Both the position numbers and the translations under genes were made by a program. Below, piece by piece: positions 55,334 to 63,401 of a DNA stretch of 64,000 nt (within the stretch, counting starts at the first letter, position 1; each line of letters opens with the position of its first letter). Source of the stretch: CAUZWH01 sp965224275 (GTDB lineage Bacteria > Pseudomonadota > Alphaproteobacteria > SHVV01). The notes under the pieces are model-generated. The model was not told the origin of the DNA. It searched no databases and was given only the letters and a program-made list of their open reading frames with translations. The DNA lies in the NCBI GenBank assembly GCA_965224275.1, contig CBDCYR010000015.1:186001-250000 (forward strand), written 5' to 3'.

Positions 55334-55337
55334 CTAG
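54384..55337 (+). CDS. IS481-family transposase with its stop in the target duplication
   Basis: A 317-residue DDE transposase. An N-terminal HTH (TSTSTVYKWWRRYRAEG and VSKATVGRIL) precedes the catalytic core with IHIDIKKLGRF, MTDNGSCYRS and GKAERFIQSSLREW. The reading frame continues through the right inverted repeat and ends at TAG 55335-55337, which belongs to the CTAG target duplication and not to the element. Without insertion at CTAG it would have no stop. Confidence 0.9.
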   Translation: MNIHKNARLTPKGREILISRLERGEHPLDVATAMGTSTSTVYKWWRRYRAEGFGGLVDRSSRPMTSPHRTPGELEAKVIALRKQRRIYHRIAAEVGVSKATVGRILTRHHLNRWRDLDPAQPVRRYERAKPGEMIHIDIKKLGRFNQVGHRITGDRTGPRTGPNRGWEYVHVCIDDHSRLGFADIMPNEKKDSAVAFLMAALAWYRRFNITVERVMTDNGSCYRSLAFTDACKNLGLKHIRTKPYTPKTNGKAERFIQSSLREWAYAQAYESSQHRARELPIWLHHYNWHRPHAGINGNQPISRSGLDVNNLTRLHN

Positions 55338-55343
55338 ATCTCA

Positions 55344-56585
55344 TCAAAATACAGTGCCATCTGCGGCAACGCGGATGGGCGGTGGGCCGCCGGCTCGCTT
55401 CTCACTCGCAATCTGGCGTCCAGCGCGCCACGTGCCGCCCTCGAGAACTTTGGCCAAGGGAAACGTGACCTCGTCGACACCCAGTTCCGCGCGCACCAGC
55501 GGTGCGAGACGGTCCAGCAGCGCAACGGTCAGCGCCCGCCACTCGATAATGAGTTCAGAGGACACATCATGCGAGCGCGCGAGGATGTCGTCGTACTTGG
55601 GCACCAGCACACCGCAGTCGATCAACAATCCACCGTTGCGATACTCCGCCAGTGGCGTTAGTTGGTCGATGTCGGTGACTTCCAGACCGTTGCGTTCCAG
55701 AGGTTCGATCAGCGAATAGGTCAGCCACTGCGACAATTTGTGAAACGGTACCCATCCCTGTGCATCCTCGCCGCCGGCCGCTGGATGCGGCCAGACGTCG
55801 CCAAGCGGGACACCATCGAGGTGCGAGCCGCCCGGCCAGATGCTGGCAAGCCCGTCTAGCAATGTCGTCAGGACCGCGCTGGCGGAGATAGCATTGCCCG
55901 TAGCGGTTGCACACAGATAGTCAAACAAGCCGCCCGCGCGTGGGCGCTTACGTCCAAACAGGTCTGGCCGGTTGGCCAGCGCCTGGCCGAGCCGGCGCAT
56001 CAGCGTGGTCCGCCCGGCGACTCCAACCAGTGGGTTGTCTTCGCTGACCTGGAAACCGCCCGCCAGCGCCGTTTCGTCTAATTCGGCAAGTCCTTCGCTA
56101 TCGGCGCGCAGCGGATCGCGCGGATCGGAAGAAAACATACCCGCCCGAAACATGTCGAAACTGGCGACCGCCAAGCCTTCCGAGCGTGCGTAGCTACCTC
56201 CGGTCGAGGCACGATACGTCCACCGCTCACCGGCACCGGCATCGAGCAGAACGCTAACGGTTGTGAGATCAAACGCGACACGGGCCTTTTCTGTCGCGCT
56301 CTGTCCGACCAACGCAGCATCGAGCAATACGGCCCGGTCGACATCGCCGGCCGAGAAATGGCGCCACCGGCTATGAGCGGGAACGCCGAGCGTGGGAAAC
56401 GCGTTTCTTGTAACTTGGGCAACGTAGGTTGCGGTTTCCGCCAGCGCCGACTCGTCGATCGAAAAGTGATCGGTTTTTCCCGCTTCGGCGGCGCCAAGGA
56501 TGTGGCCGCAGCGTTCGCGAATCGCACCTGTTGTCCGCAGCCAGTTCACGGTCTCGGCAACCGACGACAAGGGCGCGCTGCTCAA
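55344..56585 (-). CDS. URC4/DUF1688 protein of uracil catabolism
   Basis: A 413-residue DUF1688 protein, homologous to URC4 of the yeast uracil-degradation (URC) pathway. Recognisable parts are NWLRTTGAIRERC at the start, VPAHSRWRHF, GDVWPHPAAGGED and WVPFHKLSQWLTYSLIEPL. Its exact reaction is not well established. The start overlaps the end of the GTP cyclohydrolase II-like gene; the stop lies 6 bp from the CTAG of the IS481. Intact frame. Confidence 0.88.
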   Translation of the reverse strand: MSSAPLSSVAETVNWLRTTGAIRERCGHILGAAEAGKTDHFSIDESALAETATYVAQVTRNAFPTLGVPAHSRWRHFSAGDVDRAVLLDAALVGQSATEKARVAFDLTTVSVLLDAGAGERWTYRASTGGSYARSEGLAVASFDMFRAGMFSSDPRDPLRADSEGLAELDETALAGGFQVSEDNPLVGVAGRTTLMRRLGQALANRPDLFGRKRPRAGGLFDYLCATATGNAISASAVLTTLLDGLASIWPGGSHLDGVPLGDVWPHPAAGGEDAQGWVPFHKLSQWLTYSLIEPLERNGLEVTDIDQLTPLAEYRNGGLLIDCGVLVPKYDDILARSHDVSSELIIEWRALTVALLDRLAPLVRAELGVDEVTFPLAKVLEGGTWRAGRQIASEKRAGGPPPIRVAADGTVF

Positions 56586-57841
56586 TCGTTCAACTTCCGG
56601 CCGGTGATCGCGTTTAAATCGTCGCCGTCAGAGATGATTCCCGTGGTGTAGTAACCGGCCGCCTTTTTCGCTTCGATCTCGACCCATGCATCCGTCGGGA
56701 TCAGGTCGTCTGGGATTTCGACGCGCTCGACTATGTCGATGCCTTGGCGCGTGATCGCATCGTGTTTCTGATCGCTCATCGACACAAAACGATCGATCCT
56801 GGTGATCCCGAGCCAATGGAGCACGTCGGGCATGAGTTCTTGGAAACGCACGTCTTGTACGCCGGCAACGCACTCGGTGCGCTCGAAATAGGCCGATGCA
56901 CGGTCGCCGCCCTGCTGGCGCTTGCGCGCGTTGTAGACCAGAAACTTGGTCACTTCGCCCAGGCCCCGCCCCTCTTTCCGGTTGTAAATCACGATCCCGG
57001 CGCCGCCGCCTTGGGCGGTTTCGACACAGACCTCGACCCCGTGGGTCAAATACGGACGACAGGTACAAATATCCGAGCCGAACACATCCGAACCGTTGCA
57101 TTCATCATGAACGCGGCAGGCAACCGGTCGCGCCGGATCGGTCAACGCTTCCAAATCGCCGAAGCAGTAGACGGTGGCGCCGCCAATCGGGGGCAGGAGT
57201 ATGTGCAGGTCGGGCCGCGTCACCAGCTCCGGGAACATGCCGCCGGTTTGTTCGAAGATACTGCGCCGCAGGTCGCTTTCCTCGATGCCACAGCGTTTTG
57301 CCACCCCCGGCAGGTGCCACACCGGCTCGATCGCCACCTTGGTGACGCGCACCTGTCCAGTTTTAGCCAGCACATTTCCATCCGGCTGCAGGCGTCCCGC
57401 GCTGATTGCCTCTTGAATTTCCGGAAAACTGATGTGGGCCTTTGTCACCGCGATCGTCGGTCGAATATCCAAGCCCGACGCGAGTTGGTCGGCGAAGGCA
57501 TCGCTAACCAGGTGTCCATAGGGATCAATCGAAACGATCTTGTCGGGATCTGACCATTGTGGGTGGGGACCGATAACCGCTGCCGGCGACGTATCGGTAA
57601 GGTCGGGCACATGAACGGGATCGAGACTCTTCGACGCCACCGCCAGCGCGCGATACAGCGCATAGGACCCGCTATGGGCACCGATCACATTGCGTGGCGC
57701 ACCGTCGGTAAGTGTGCCCAGGATGGGTCCGCGATCGCGGATATTGTCAGCACCCCAGTTGACCGCCGGAGGTCCAACGCCGTCGCGATTGGGATGCGAC
57801 GTCAGGACGATGTGTTTTTGTGGTGGCCGGTTGCGTTTCAT
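56582..57841 (-). CDS. GTP cyclohydrolase II-like enzyme (URC1 type)
   Basis: A 419-residue RibA-fold protein with an N-terminal extension of about 190 residues, as in URC1 rather than riboflavin-pathway RibA. Three zinc Cys are in CNGSDVFGSDICTC, and YNRKEGRGLGEV is the substrate loop. It is thought to act early in the degradation of the uracil nucleotide. It is the first gene of a minus-strand set URC1-URC4-(upp), which supports uracil use as a nitrogen source. Confidence 0.88.
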   Translation of the reverse strand: MKRNRPPQKHIVLTSHPNRDGVGPPAVNWGADNIRDRGPILGTLTDGAPRNVIGAHSGSYALYRALAVASKSLDPVHVPDLTDTSPAAVIGPHPQWSDPDKIVSIDPYGHLVSDAFADQLASGLDIRPTIAVTKAHISFPEIQEAISAGRLQPDGNVLAKTGQVRVTKVAIEPVWHLPGVAKRCGIEESDLRRSIFEQTGGMFPELVTRPDLHILLPPIGGATVYCFGDLEALTDPARPVACRVHDECNGSDVFGSDICTCRPYLTHGVEVCVETAQGGGAGIVIYNRKEGRGLGEVTKFLVYNARKRQQGGDRASAYFERTECVAGVQDVRFQELMPDVLHWLGITRIDRFVSMSDQKHDAITRQGIDIVERVEIPDDLIPTDAWVEIEAKKAAGYYTTGIISDGDDLNAITGRKLND

Positions 57842-57883
57842 TAGAGATACTCGGTTACGTCAAAAGCGTCAGATCTGGCACGC

Positions 57884-57986
57884 CCCTCACCCCCGCCCTC
57901 TCCCACGCTGGGGAGAGGGAGCTCAAGGGTGCCATTTGCGCGATGAAGTTCCCTCTCCCCAGCGCGGGAGAGGGGTAGGGTGAGGG
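57884..57986. repeat. Intergenic palindromic repeat (CCCTCACCC...GGGTGAGGG type)
   Basis: A 103-bp imperfect inverted repeat. CCCTCACCCCCGCCCTCTCC lies at the left and GGGAGAGGGGTAGGGTGAGGG-like sequence at the right, with further GGGAGAGGGAG/TTCCCTCTCCC arms inside. This type is widespread in intergenic regions of proteobacteria. It lies between URC1 and the amidohydrolase and could fold into a long hairpin. Confidence 0.85.
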
Positions 57987-58015
57987 ATTTGTTTTTTTAT
58001 CCATCACGATTCCAG

Positions 58016-59542
58016 TTACGACACTCGATGACGTTCGAGGTAGCGATTCATGCCAACATCGTCGTCCCAGGTCTTGCGGTAGGCGGCCAGGAGATAGGGC
58101 GCGATGTCGGCGTTCCGCGCGGCGACCATTTCGATATCGCGGCGCAACCCCGGCATCACCTCCTCGACCGCCTGGCGCAGCTCTGCTTCGTCGATCGTCG
58201 TCAGCTTGCGGTCTGCCATCACCACCTGGCCGTCGATCAGCACCGTGTCTACGGCGGCGCCGCTTTCGGTAAACACCATCTGGCGCGCGGCGCTGTTGAG
58301 CGGCGTGAACGACGTGCTGTGCAGGTCGAGCAGCACCAGATCGGCTTTCATGCCGGGTTGAATGGCCCCGATCTCACCGTCGAGGCCCAACGCCCGGGCG
58401 CCGCCCAGCGTCGCGCAACGCAGCGCGTCCGCCGCCGACGGCGGACCCGGCTCCGGCTCGCTGACGGCGGCCAGGCTGGTAAACAGCTTCATCTGCTGAA
58501 ACATGTTTTGCGAGTCGCTGCAGCCCGAATTGTCCGAGCCCAGCGCCAGGCGGACACCGGCTTCGACGAAATCGCGTACCGGTGGCACCCCGCCTTTGGA
58601 TTTCATATTCGAGGCCAGGTTGAGCAGGATCGTAGCATCAGCCTTGGCCAAGGCGGCGATCTCGTGGTTGGCGGTCCAAATGCTATGGGCCAAAGCCAGA
58701 CGGTCGTTGAGCAGACCGACCTCTTCCAGCAGCGGAACCAGCGATCCGTCGTAGTCGCCCAGCAACCGACGGCTGGCCACCGCTTCGGCCCGCGATTGAT
58801 AGAAATGCATGAACACGGGCAGGTCGTGTTCCGCCGACAGGGCCGCCACCCGCCGCATCATGTCCGGCGAACACAACAGCGGATTGGTCGGTCCCAAGGC
58901 CCACGTGATGCGGTCGTGCTGGCCCCGGCGGGCCAGGTATTCTTCGGTCACGACATCGACCGAATCGCTGGCAACGGCCCCAGAATCGGCGGCCGCGGCG
59001 AGTAGATGGTGCGACGCCTCCGGCACGCATTCGCGCCAATAAGGCACACGATCGAGCGCCCGGAGATCGGCGATCTGCTGCGCGAAAACGACTCGCAGGC
59101 CGCTGGCATCATAGGTCTCCAGCGCGACGTCGAGGAGTTCGCTATCGAACGGCAGGATCGTCAGCATATCCTGCACCGTCGTGATCCCATTACGGATGGC
59201 TTCCGCCGCCGCCAGCATGGTGCGCGCCCGCACCTCCTTGGCGCTGCGCTGGGGATAGACCGGCGGCAGCGCATACATGAACCACATCTCAGTCGGCAGG
59301 TTCTCGAAGCAGCCCCGCAGCAACACGTCGTGGGAGTGGTAGTGCGAATTCACGAATCCCGGGATCAGCAGCTTGTCGCGCCCATCGATCACCTGCGCCG
59401 CAGCGGCGTCGCTAACCGACGTTGCCACCTGCGCAATACGGCCGTCCTCGATCAGAACATCGCCAACCGCCGGCTGATCGGTATCGCCGTCGTGGTCGTA
59501 CAGCCGCGCCTTGCGGATTAAAATTCTAGTCGTATTTGCCAT
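58016..59542 (-). CDS. Amidohydrolase-family protein (TrzA/AtzA-like deaminase)
   Basis: A 508-residue metal-dependent amidohydrolase. Metal ligands are VNSHYHSHDVL near residue 67, later FMHFYQS and LAHSIW, and LGSDNSGCSD. The fold includes the outer beta-domain (LIEDGRIAQVA, VLIDGQVVMADRK). Relatives deaminate purines, triazines or 8-oxoguanine-type rings. Next to the URC genes a base-deaminase role is plausible but not shown. Confidence 0.82.
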   Translation of the reverse strand: MANTTRILIRKARLYDHDGDTDQPAVGDVLIEDGRIAQVATSVSDAAAAQVIDGRDKLLIPGFVNSHYHSHDVLLRGCFENLPTEMWFMYALPPVYPQRSAKEVRARTMLAAAEAIRNGITTVQDMLTILPFDSELLDVALETYDASGLRVVFAQQIADLRALDRVPYWRECVPEASHHLLAAAADSGAVASDSVDVVTEEYLARRGQHDRITWALGPTNPLLCSPDMMRRVAALSAEHDLPVFMHFYQSRAEAVASRRLLGDYDGSLVPLLEEVGLLNDRLALAHSIWTANHEIAALAKADATILLNLASNMKSKGGVPPVRDFVEAGVRLALGSDNSGCSDSQNMFQQMKLFTSLAAVSEPEPGPPSAADALRCATLGGARALGLDGEIGAIQPGMKADLVLLDLHSTSFTPLNSAARQMVFTESGAAVDTVLIDGQVVMADRKLTTIDEAELRQAVEEVMPGLRRDIEMVAARNADIAPYLLAAYRKTWDDDVGMNRYLERHRVS

Positions 59543-59797
59543 TCCAACCGGCTTGCCCCGCCCAACGTATAAAAACCCGACTCGTTCAAAGCTTTGGGCT
59601 GCGAAAAAACGCCCAGGCTAGCTAATTGAGCGCCCGACACCAACAAGATTCGCTCAGACGCGGTGGGACGCCTGCCCGCCCGCGAGGATGCGGGCAGACG
59701 CGTGCCCACAAGGTTGCACTATGTGAGCCCGACCACAGTCCCGGGGCGACGATCTGCCATACTCGACCGTGGTGCGGCCAAAATGGGGGAGACCATT
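59543..59797. other. Divergent intergenic region amidohydrolase / subtilase
   Basis: About 255 bp. A frame in phase with the subtilase is open back to 59663 but lacks a good start. No promoter motif stands out and no RNA gene is seen. Confidence 0.3.
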
Positions 59798-60838
59798 ATG
59801 CCATCGACGGACTGGAACATCAGGCTGGTCAACGCGCGTCAGGCCCAACGCATGCTGCCGCGCAAACCTGATACCGATGACGAAATCGATTGGCGCGGTG
59901 TCGAAATCGCACTGGTCGATACCGGCTATACCACCCATCCCGCGTTCGGGCCGTGGGACGCCGGCAGCAGTCCGGTGCTGCAGGTCGGTCGCGGTAAGAA
60001 TTTTGTCGAGAGCGATCCGCCCAACAACCGGCCGCGCGACCCGCTCAACTATTCCGGCCAGCCCGGTCACGGGACCCGGGTTGGCAGCGTAATGTGCGGC
60101 AATTTGCCGGGACTTATGGTCGGTATTGCGCCCGGTGTGCCTACCATCCCTTACCGCGTCACCAACACCACGGTATTGGCATCGACGGCGACACGAGAAC
60201 GCGTTGCCGCGGCTATCCGCGATGCCGTCGATCGCAACGGCTGTGAGGTCATATCGATCAGTATGGGCTTTCCCTTGTTGGATTTGTTCGGCCAACGCGA
60301 ACTCGGTAAAGCGGTCGATCACGCCTATGACAATGGCGTCATCGTGGTCGGCGCCGGCGGTCAAGTCATCGACAAGGTGGTGTATCCCGGGAAGTTCTTT
60401 CGCTCGATCGGGGTCGGCGGCGTCACCCCGGATTGGAAGGTGTGGTTCGAATACGACCGCGCCGAGCTCGATTTCATCGATGTTTGGGCGCCCGGCGGCG
60501 ACGTCTATCGCGCCAACAGCATCCTGGTCGACGGCCAGGTCACCTACCGCGACCCCCTCCCCGGCGACGGCACGTCCTACGCCGCCGTTCACGTCAGCGC
60601 AGCCGCCGCGATGTGGACCGCCGTCCACCGCGACGCCCTCGCCGCCACCTATCCGGAACCCTGGCAAAAGATCGAAGCGTTTCGCGAGGTTCTTATGCAG
60701 AGCCACATCACCGTCCACGGCAGTTACGCCCCTGCCGCCGGAACCGGCATTCTTGACATTCTCGCTCTGCTACGAGCCGATCTTCCGGATCCCGCGTCGC
60801 TGAATAAGGGAGCCGAAGCGGAGGGACAGGTGTTTTAG
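59798..60838 (+). CDS. S8 subtilisin-like serine protease, atypical oxyanion site
   Basis: A 346-residue S8-type protease from ATG 59798 (GGGGGAG 7 bp upstream). The catalytic triad is Asp41 (ALVDTGYTTHP), His91 (GQPGHGTRVG) and Ser260 (GDGTSYAAVHVSAAAA). The segment where subtilisins have the oxyanion-hole Asn (AAGN) reads VVGAGGQV, so the Asn seems replaced. No signal peptide or propeptide is visible, so it is probably cytosolic. Substrate unknown. Confidence 0.8.
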   Translation: MPSTDWNIRLVNARQAQRMLPRKPDTDDEIDWRGVEIALVDTGYTTHPAFGPWDAGSSPVLQVGRGKNFVESDPPNNRPRDPLNYSGQPGHGTRVGSVMCGNLPGLMVGIAPGVPTIPYRVTNTTVLASTATRERVAAAIRDAVDRNGCEVISISMGFPLLDLFGQRELGKAVDHAYDNGVIVVGAGGQVIDKVVYPGKFFRSIGVGGVTPDWKVWFEYDRAELDFIDVWAPGGDVYRANSILVDGQVTYRDPLPGDGTSYAAVHVSAAAAMWTAVHRDALAATYPEPWQKIEAFREVLMQSHITVHGSYAPAAGTGILDILALLRADLPDPASLNKGAEAEGQVF

Positions 60839-60907
60839 ACGTTGCGGATTGCGACGGCCCCAAAATCAATCTCCGATGCAGCGAGCCAGCTAACAGCCGA
60901 TGATTTC

Positions 60908-60949
60908 GGTGCCAAGACCTAGGTGCCAAGACCTAGGCGCCGAGACCTA
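60908..60949. repeat. Three 14-bp tandem repeats
   Basis: GGTGCCAAGACCTA occurs twice in a row and is followed by GGCGCCGAGACCTA. It lies in the 180-bp gap between convergent subtilase and Rieske genes. Otherwise the gap shows no gene. Confidence 0.75.
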
Positions 60950-61017
60950 CGAGATAAGGCGCGGGATGCGCTGTCGTTGCAGGTCGTATCCGCACTAATT
61001 TTGGGCGCTGCGGCCTC

Positions 61018-62154
61018 TTAAACGATTCGATCAAGGTTGTAGTTGATAACGTGATGCACGGGATGCTCCATCACGCCGCACATGGGTCCGGGTTCGAACA
61101 GCCGGGTGCTCATGGCTCGCTGCAGCGAGGCCACCAAGTCACGATCTTCCTCGACGATCTGCGCGATCAGCTTGGCGTGCGCAGCGATCTTGAGATCGAA
61201 ATCCTCGCGCTCGAAAAACGCGTGCGGAAACAAGCTGTAGAGCGTGATCCGCGATTGCGACGGTGAGATCGGCCAGGTCAGCGGCACCTGCACATTGTCG
61301 CCGTAGGCAAACATATGCACGTTGGGTGACAGCAGGCCGGCGCACGAGAAGTCTTCGCCGCGATCCGAGATCCACGGCATCATCTCGAACAGTAGCTTCC
61401 CGTCGGGATTGAGCGGCGGATGCGGGTAAAACGCAGTCAGCACGCCGGGTTTTTGCACGGTGAACGCCACGTCGGCCCCGCTCACGCCGCCGAGCGTATC
61501 GGTGTGCAGCGTGTTGACGTGGTAATAGTCGACGAAATTCTCGATCACCAGTTTCCAGTTGCAGTCGACCTCGGTCAGGTATTTGTCGGCCGTGCGGCAG
61601 TCCTGTTGTTGCAAGAACGCGAATTCGCGATCCCATTCGGCGATGAAATCCTCGAACGGCTCCGGGGTCGTTGCAAAGTTGATGAAAATCCAACCCGCCC
61701 AAACGCCCAGGCCTAGCGGCTTCAAGCGGCAAGTTGCGGGATCGAATCCCGCCGCCTCCTTCATGTAGGGTGCGCCCACCAGCTTGCCCTCAAGGTCGTA
61801 GAGCCAGCCGTGGTAGGGGCAGCTGAACTCCGCTGCGTTGCCGGAACCGATGGCAATCTCCACGCCGCGGTGGGCGCATACATTGGCGAAAGCGTTGAGC
61901 GCTCCTGACTCATCGCGGGCAACCACGAAGGGCTCGCCCAGCAAACGATCGGTCAGATAGTCGCCCGGGTTCGCCACTTCCTCGACGCGCGCAAAACAAA
62001 TCCAGTCGTGCAGGAAGATCTCGGACTTTTCACGTTCGAAAACTTCCGCCGACGCGTAGTAATAGCCTGGTAGGTGACGCGCGCGGTCGAGCGGTTGGCG
62101 CGCCGCCAGACCCTCGTTGCCGGGTTCCCGCTCGGTCGATTCGGCGATTGCCAT
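61018..62154 (-). CDS. Rieske 2Fe-2S aromatic ring-hydroxylating oxygenase, alpha subunit
   Basis: A 378-residue oxygenase from ATG 62154 (GGAGAGGA 10 bp upstream). The Rieske ligands are Cys-x-His in CAHRGVE and Cys-x-x-His in CPYHGWLYDLEG. The catalytic iron site is DYYHVNTLH. Such enzymes hydroxylate aromatic rings or N-methyl groups (for example betaines) together with a reductase. No reductase or beta subunit is next to it. It is divergent from an ABC binding protein. Confidence 0.9.
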   Translation of the reverse strand: MAIAESTEREPGNEGLAARQPLDRARHLPGYYYASAEVFEREKSEIFLHDWICFARVEEVANPGDYLTDRLLGEPFVVARDESGALNAFANVCAHRGVEIAIGSGNAAEFSCPYHGWLYDLEGKLVGAPYMKEAAGFDPATCRLKPLGLGVWAGWIFINFATTPEPFEDFIAEWDREFAFLQQQDCRTADKYLTEVDCNWKLVIENFVDYYHVNTLHTDTLGGVSGADVAFTVQKPGVLTAFYPHPPLNPDGKLLFEMMPWISDRGEDFSCAGLLSPNVHMFAYGDNVQVPLTWPISPSQSRITLYSLFPHAFFEREDFDLKIAAHAKLIAQIVEEDRDLVASLQRAMSTRLFEPGPMCGVMEHPVHHVINYNLDRIV

Positions 62155-62267
62155 CAGAGCTATCCTCTCCAACGTCCTCGCGCATGAGTCTACGCGGATC
62201 AGCCCCCGACCCCAAGCGCTCGGTCCTATGGTAGGCTTCCCAGTACCAACGAATGTGGGAGGATCCG

Positions 62268-63293
62268 ATGCAAATTCGCGTCGCCAACAAGTACGCCCCG
62301 ACGCTTGTCACCGGGCTGGCTTTGTCGCTTTTATTGTTCCTGCCAACCGCTTCGCAGGCCGGCGCCTGCGACGGACCGCCCGAATCGAAATCCGTCAAGA
62401 TGCTCGGCGATTGGTTGCCGTGGGCCGCCCAGGCTCCCTTTATTGCTGCCGTTGCTGAAGGCCACTACAAGGCCGAGGGTCTGGATTTTGAGTTGATCCA
62501 GCCGGCCAATCCGGCCGACACCATAAAATTGGTCGCCGCGCAGTCCGTCCACTTCACGATGACCTACGTACCCGACATCATGCAGGCGCGCGAGCAGGGC
62601 GTTCCGATCATCAGCGTCGCGGCGCTGCTCAGGCCACTGACCACCGGGTTGGAGGTCCGCGGTGACTCCGGCATCAAGTCGCCCGCTGATCTCAAAGGAA
62701 AAACGCTCGCCGTCAACTCGATTCCCTCCGCGTTAGCGGAAATGCGCACCGTTCTGGCATCGGCCGGGTTGACCGTAAAAGATGTCAAGGTCATCGATCC
62801 CGGGTTCGGTGGTATCGCGATGCTACTCGAGAACAAGGTCGATGCCTTATGGGGTCTCAGCATTGCCGATCCCTACATTCTCAATCCCGCATTTGCCGAA
62901 CAAGGCAAACCGCCGATTCGTTTCTTCGCCAACAAGGACTACGGCGTGCCGAACTATTATTTCATGGTTATCGGCGCCAGTGAGGACTGGGTTAAGAAAA
63001 ATCCGAGCGCGACATGCCGGTATCTGCGCGCCAGCCTGCGCGGCCTCGACGATTGGCTGGCCAGCCCGGACAAGTATCTCGCCGGCATCGCCAAATCCAA
63101 CGACCTCTATACGCTCACGCAGCACACCGATATGGCAGGCGGTGTAAAATCGAGTTGGCGTGATGCTGATGGCACCACGTTCACCCAAGCCCGGAGTATC
63201 TGGACCGCCGCGCAAGCGTGGGCGCTCACCCACAAACTGCTGGAGAAAAAGGTCAACCCCGACACGTTCTTCACCAACGCCTACATGCCGTAG
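62268..63293 (+). CDS. ABC transporter substrate-binding protein (NMT1/SsuA-like)
   Basis: A 341-residue periplasmic binding protein from ATG 62268 (GGGAGGATC upstream). The signal peptide is GLALSLLLFLPTASQA. The fold-type motifs are DWLPWAAQAPFIAAVAEGHY, GKTLAVNSIPSALAEM and VDALWGLSIADP. NMT1-type proteins bind thiamine precursors, sulfonates, nitrate or aromatic acids; the ligand is unknown here. No permease or ATPase is in the window. The divergent Rieske oxygenase may use the same compound. Confidence 0.88.
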   Translation: MQIRVANKYAPTLVTGLALSLLLFLPTASQAGACDGPPESKSVKMLGDWLPWAAQAPFIAAVAEGHYKAEGLDFELIQPANPADTIKLVAAQSVHFTMTYVPDIMQAREQGVPIISVAALLRPLTTGLEVRGDSGIKSPADLKGKTLAVNSIPSALAEMRTVLASAGLTVKDVKVIDPGFGGIAMLLENKVDALWGLSIADPYILNPAFAEQGKPPIRFFANKDYGVPNYYFMVIGASEDWVKKNPSATCRYLRASLRGLDDWLASPDKYLAGIAKSNDLYTLTQHTDMAGGVKSSWRDADGTTFTQARSIWTAAQAWALTHKLLEKKVNPDTFFTNAYMP

Positions 63294-63339
63294 GGATTTT
63301 GCGGAAGGCCCTACAGCAGCGAAGGAATCCAACACACAC

Positions 63340-63396
63340 GCCGACCAGGAAGGGTCCCCTCGCCCCCCGTTATGGGAGCAGAGAGTCAGGGTGAGG
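63340..63396. repeat. Degenerate CCCTCNCCC/GGGTGAGG-type repeat
   Basis: TCCCCTCGCCCC... and ...GAGAGTCAGGGTGAGG resemble the outer arms of the repeat at 57884 with a shortened, degraded middle. It lies just before the start of the last gene. Confidence 0.45.
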
Positions 63397-63401
63397 CAGC
63401 T

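Noticed and set aside
57980..59005. A 341-codon plus-strand frame opposite the amidohydrolase
   Set aside because: Antisense to a gene with all metal-binding motifs; Arg/Gln/His-rich, typical of a shadow frame.
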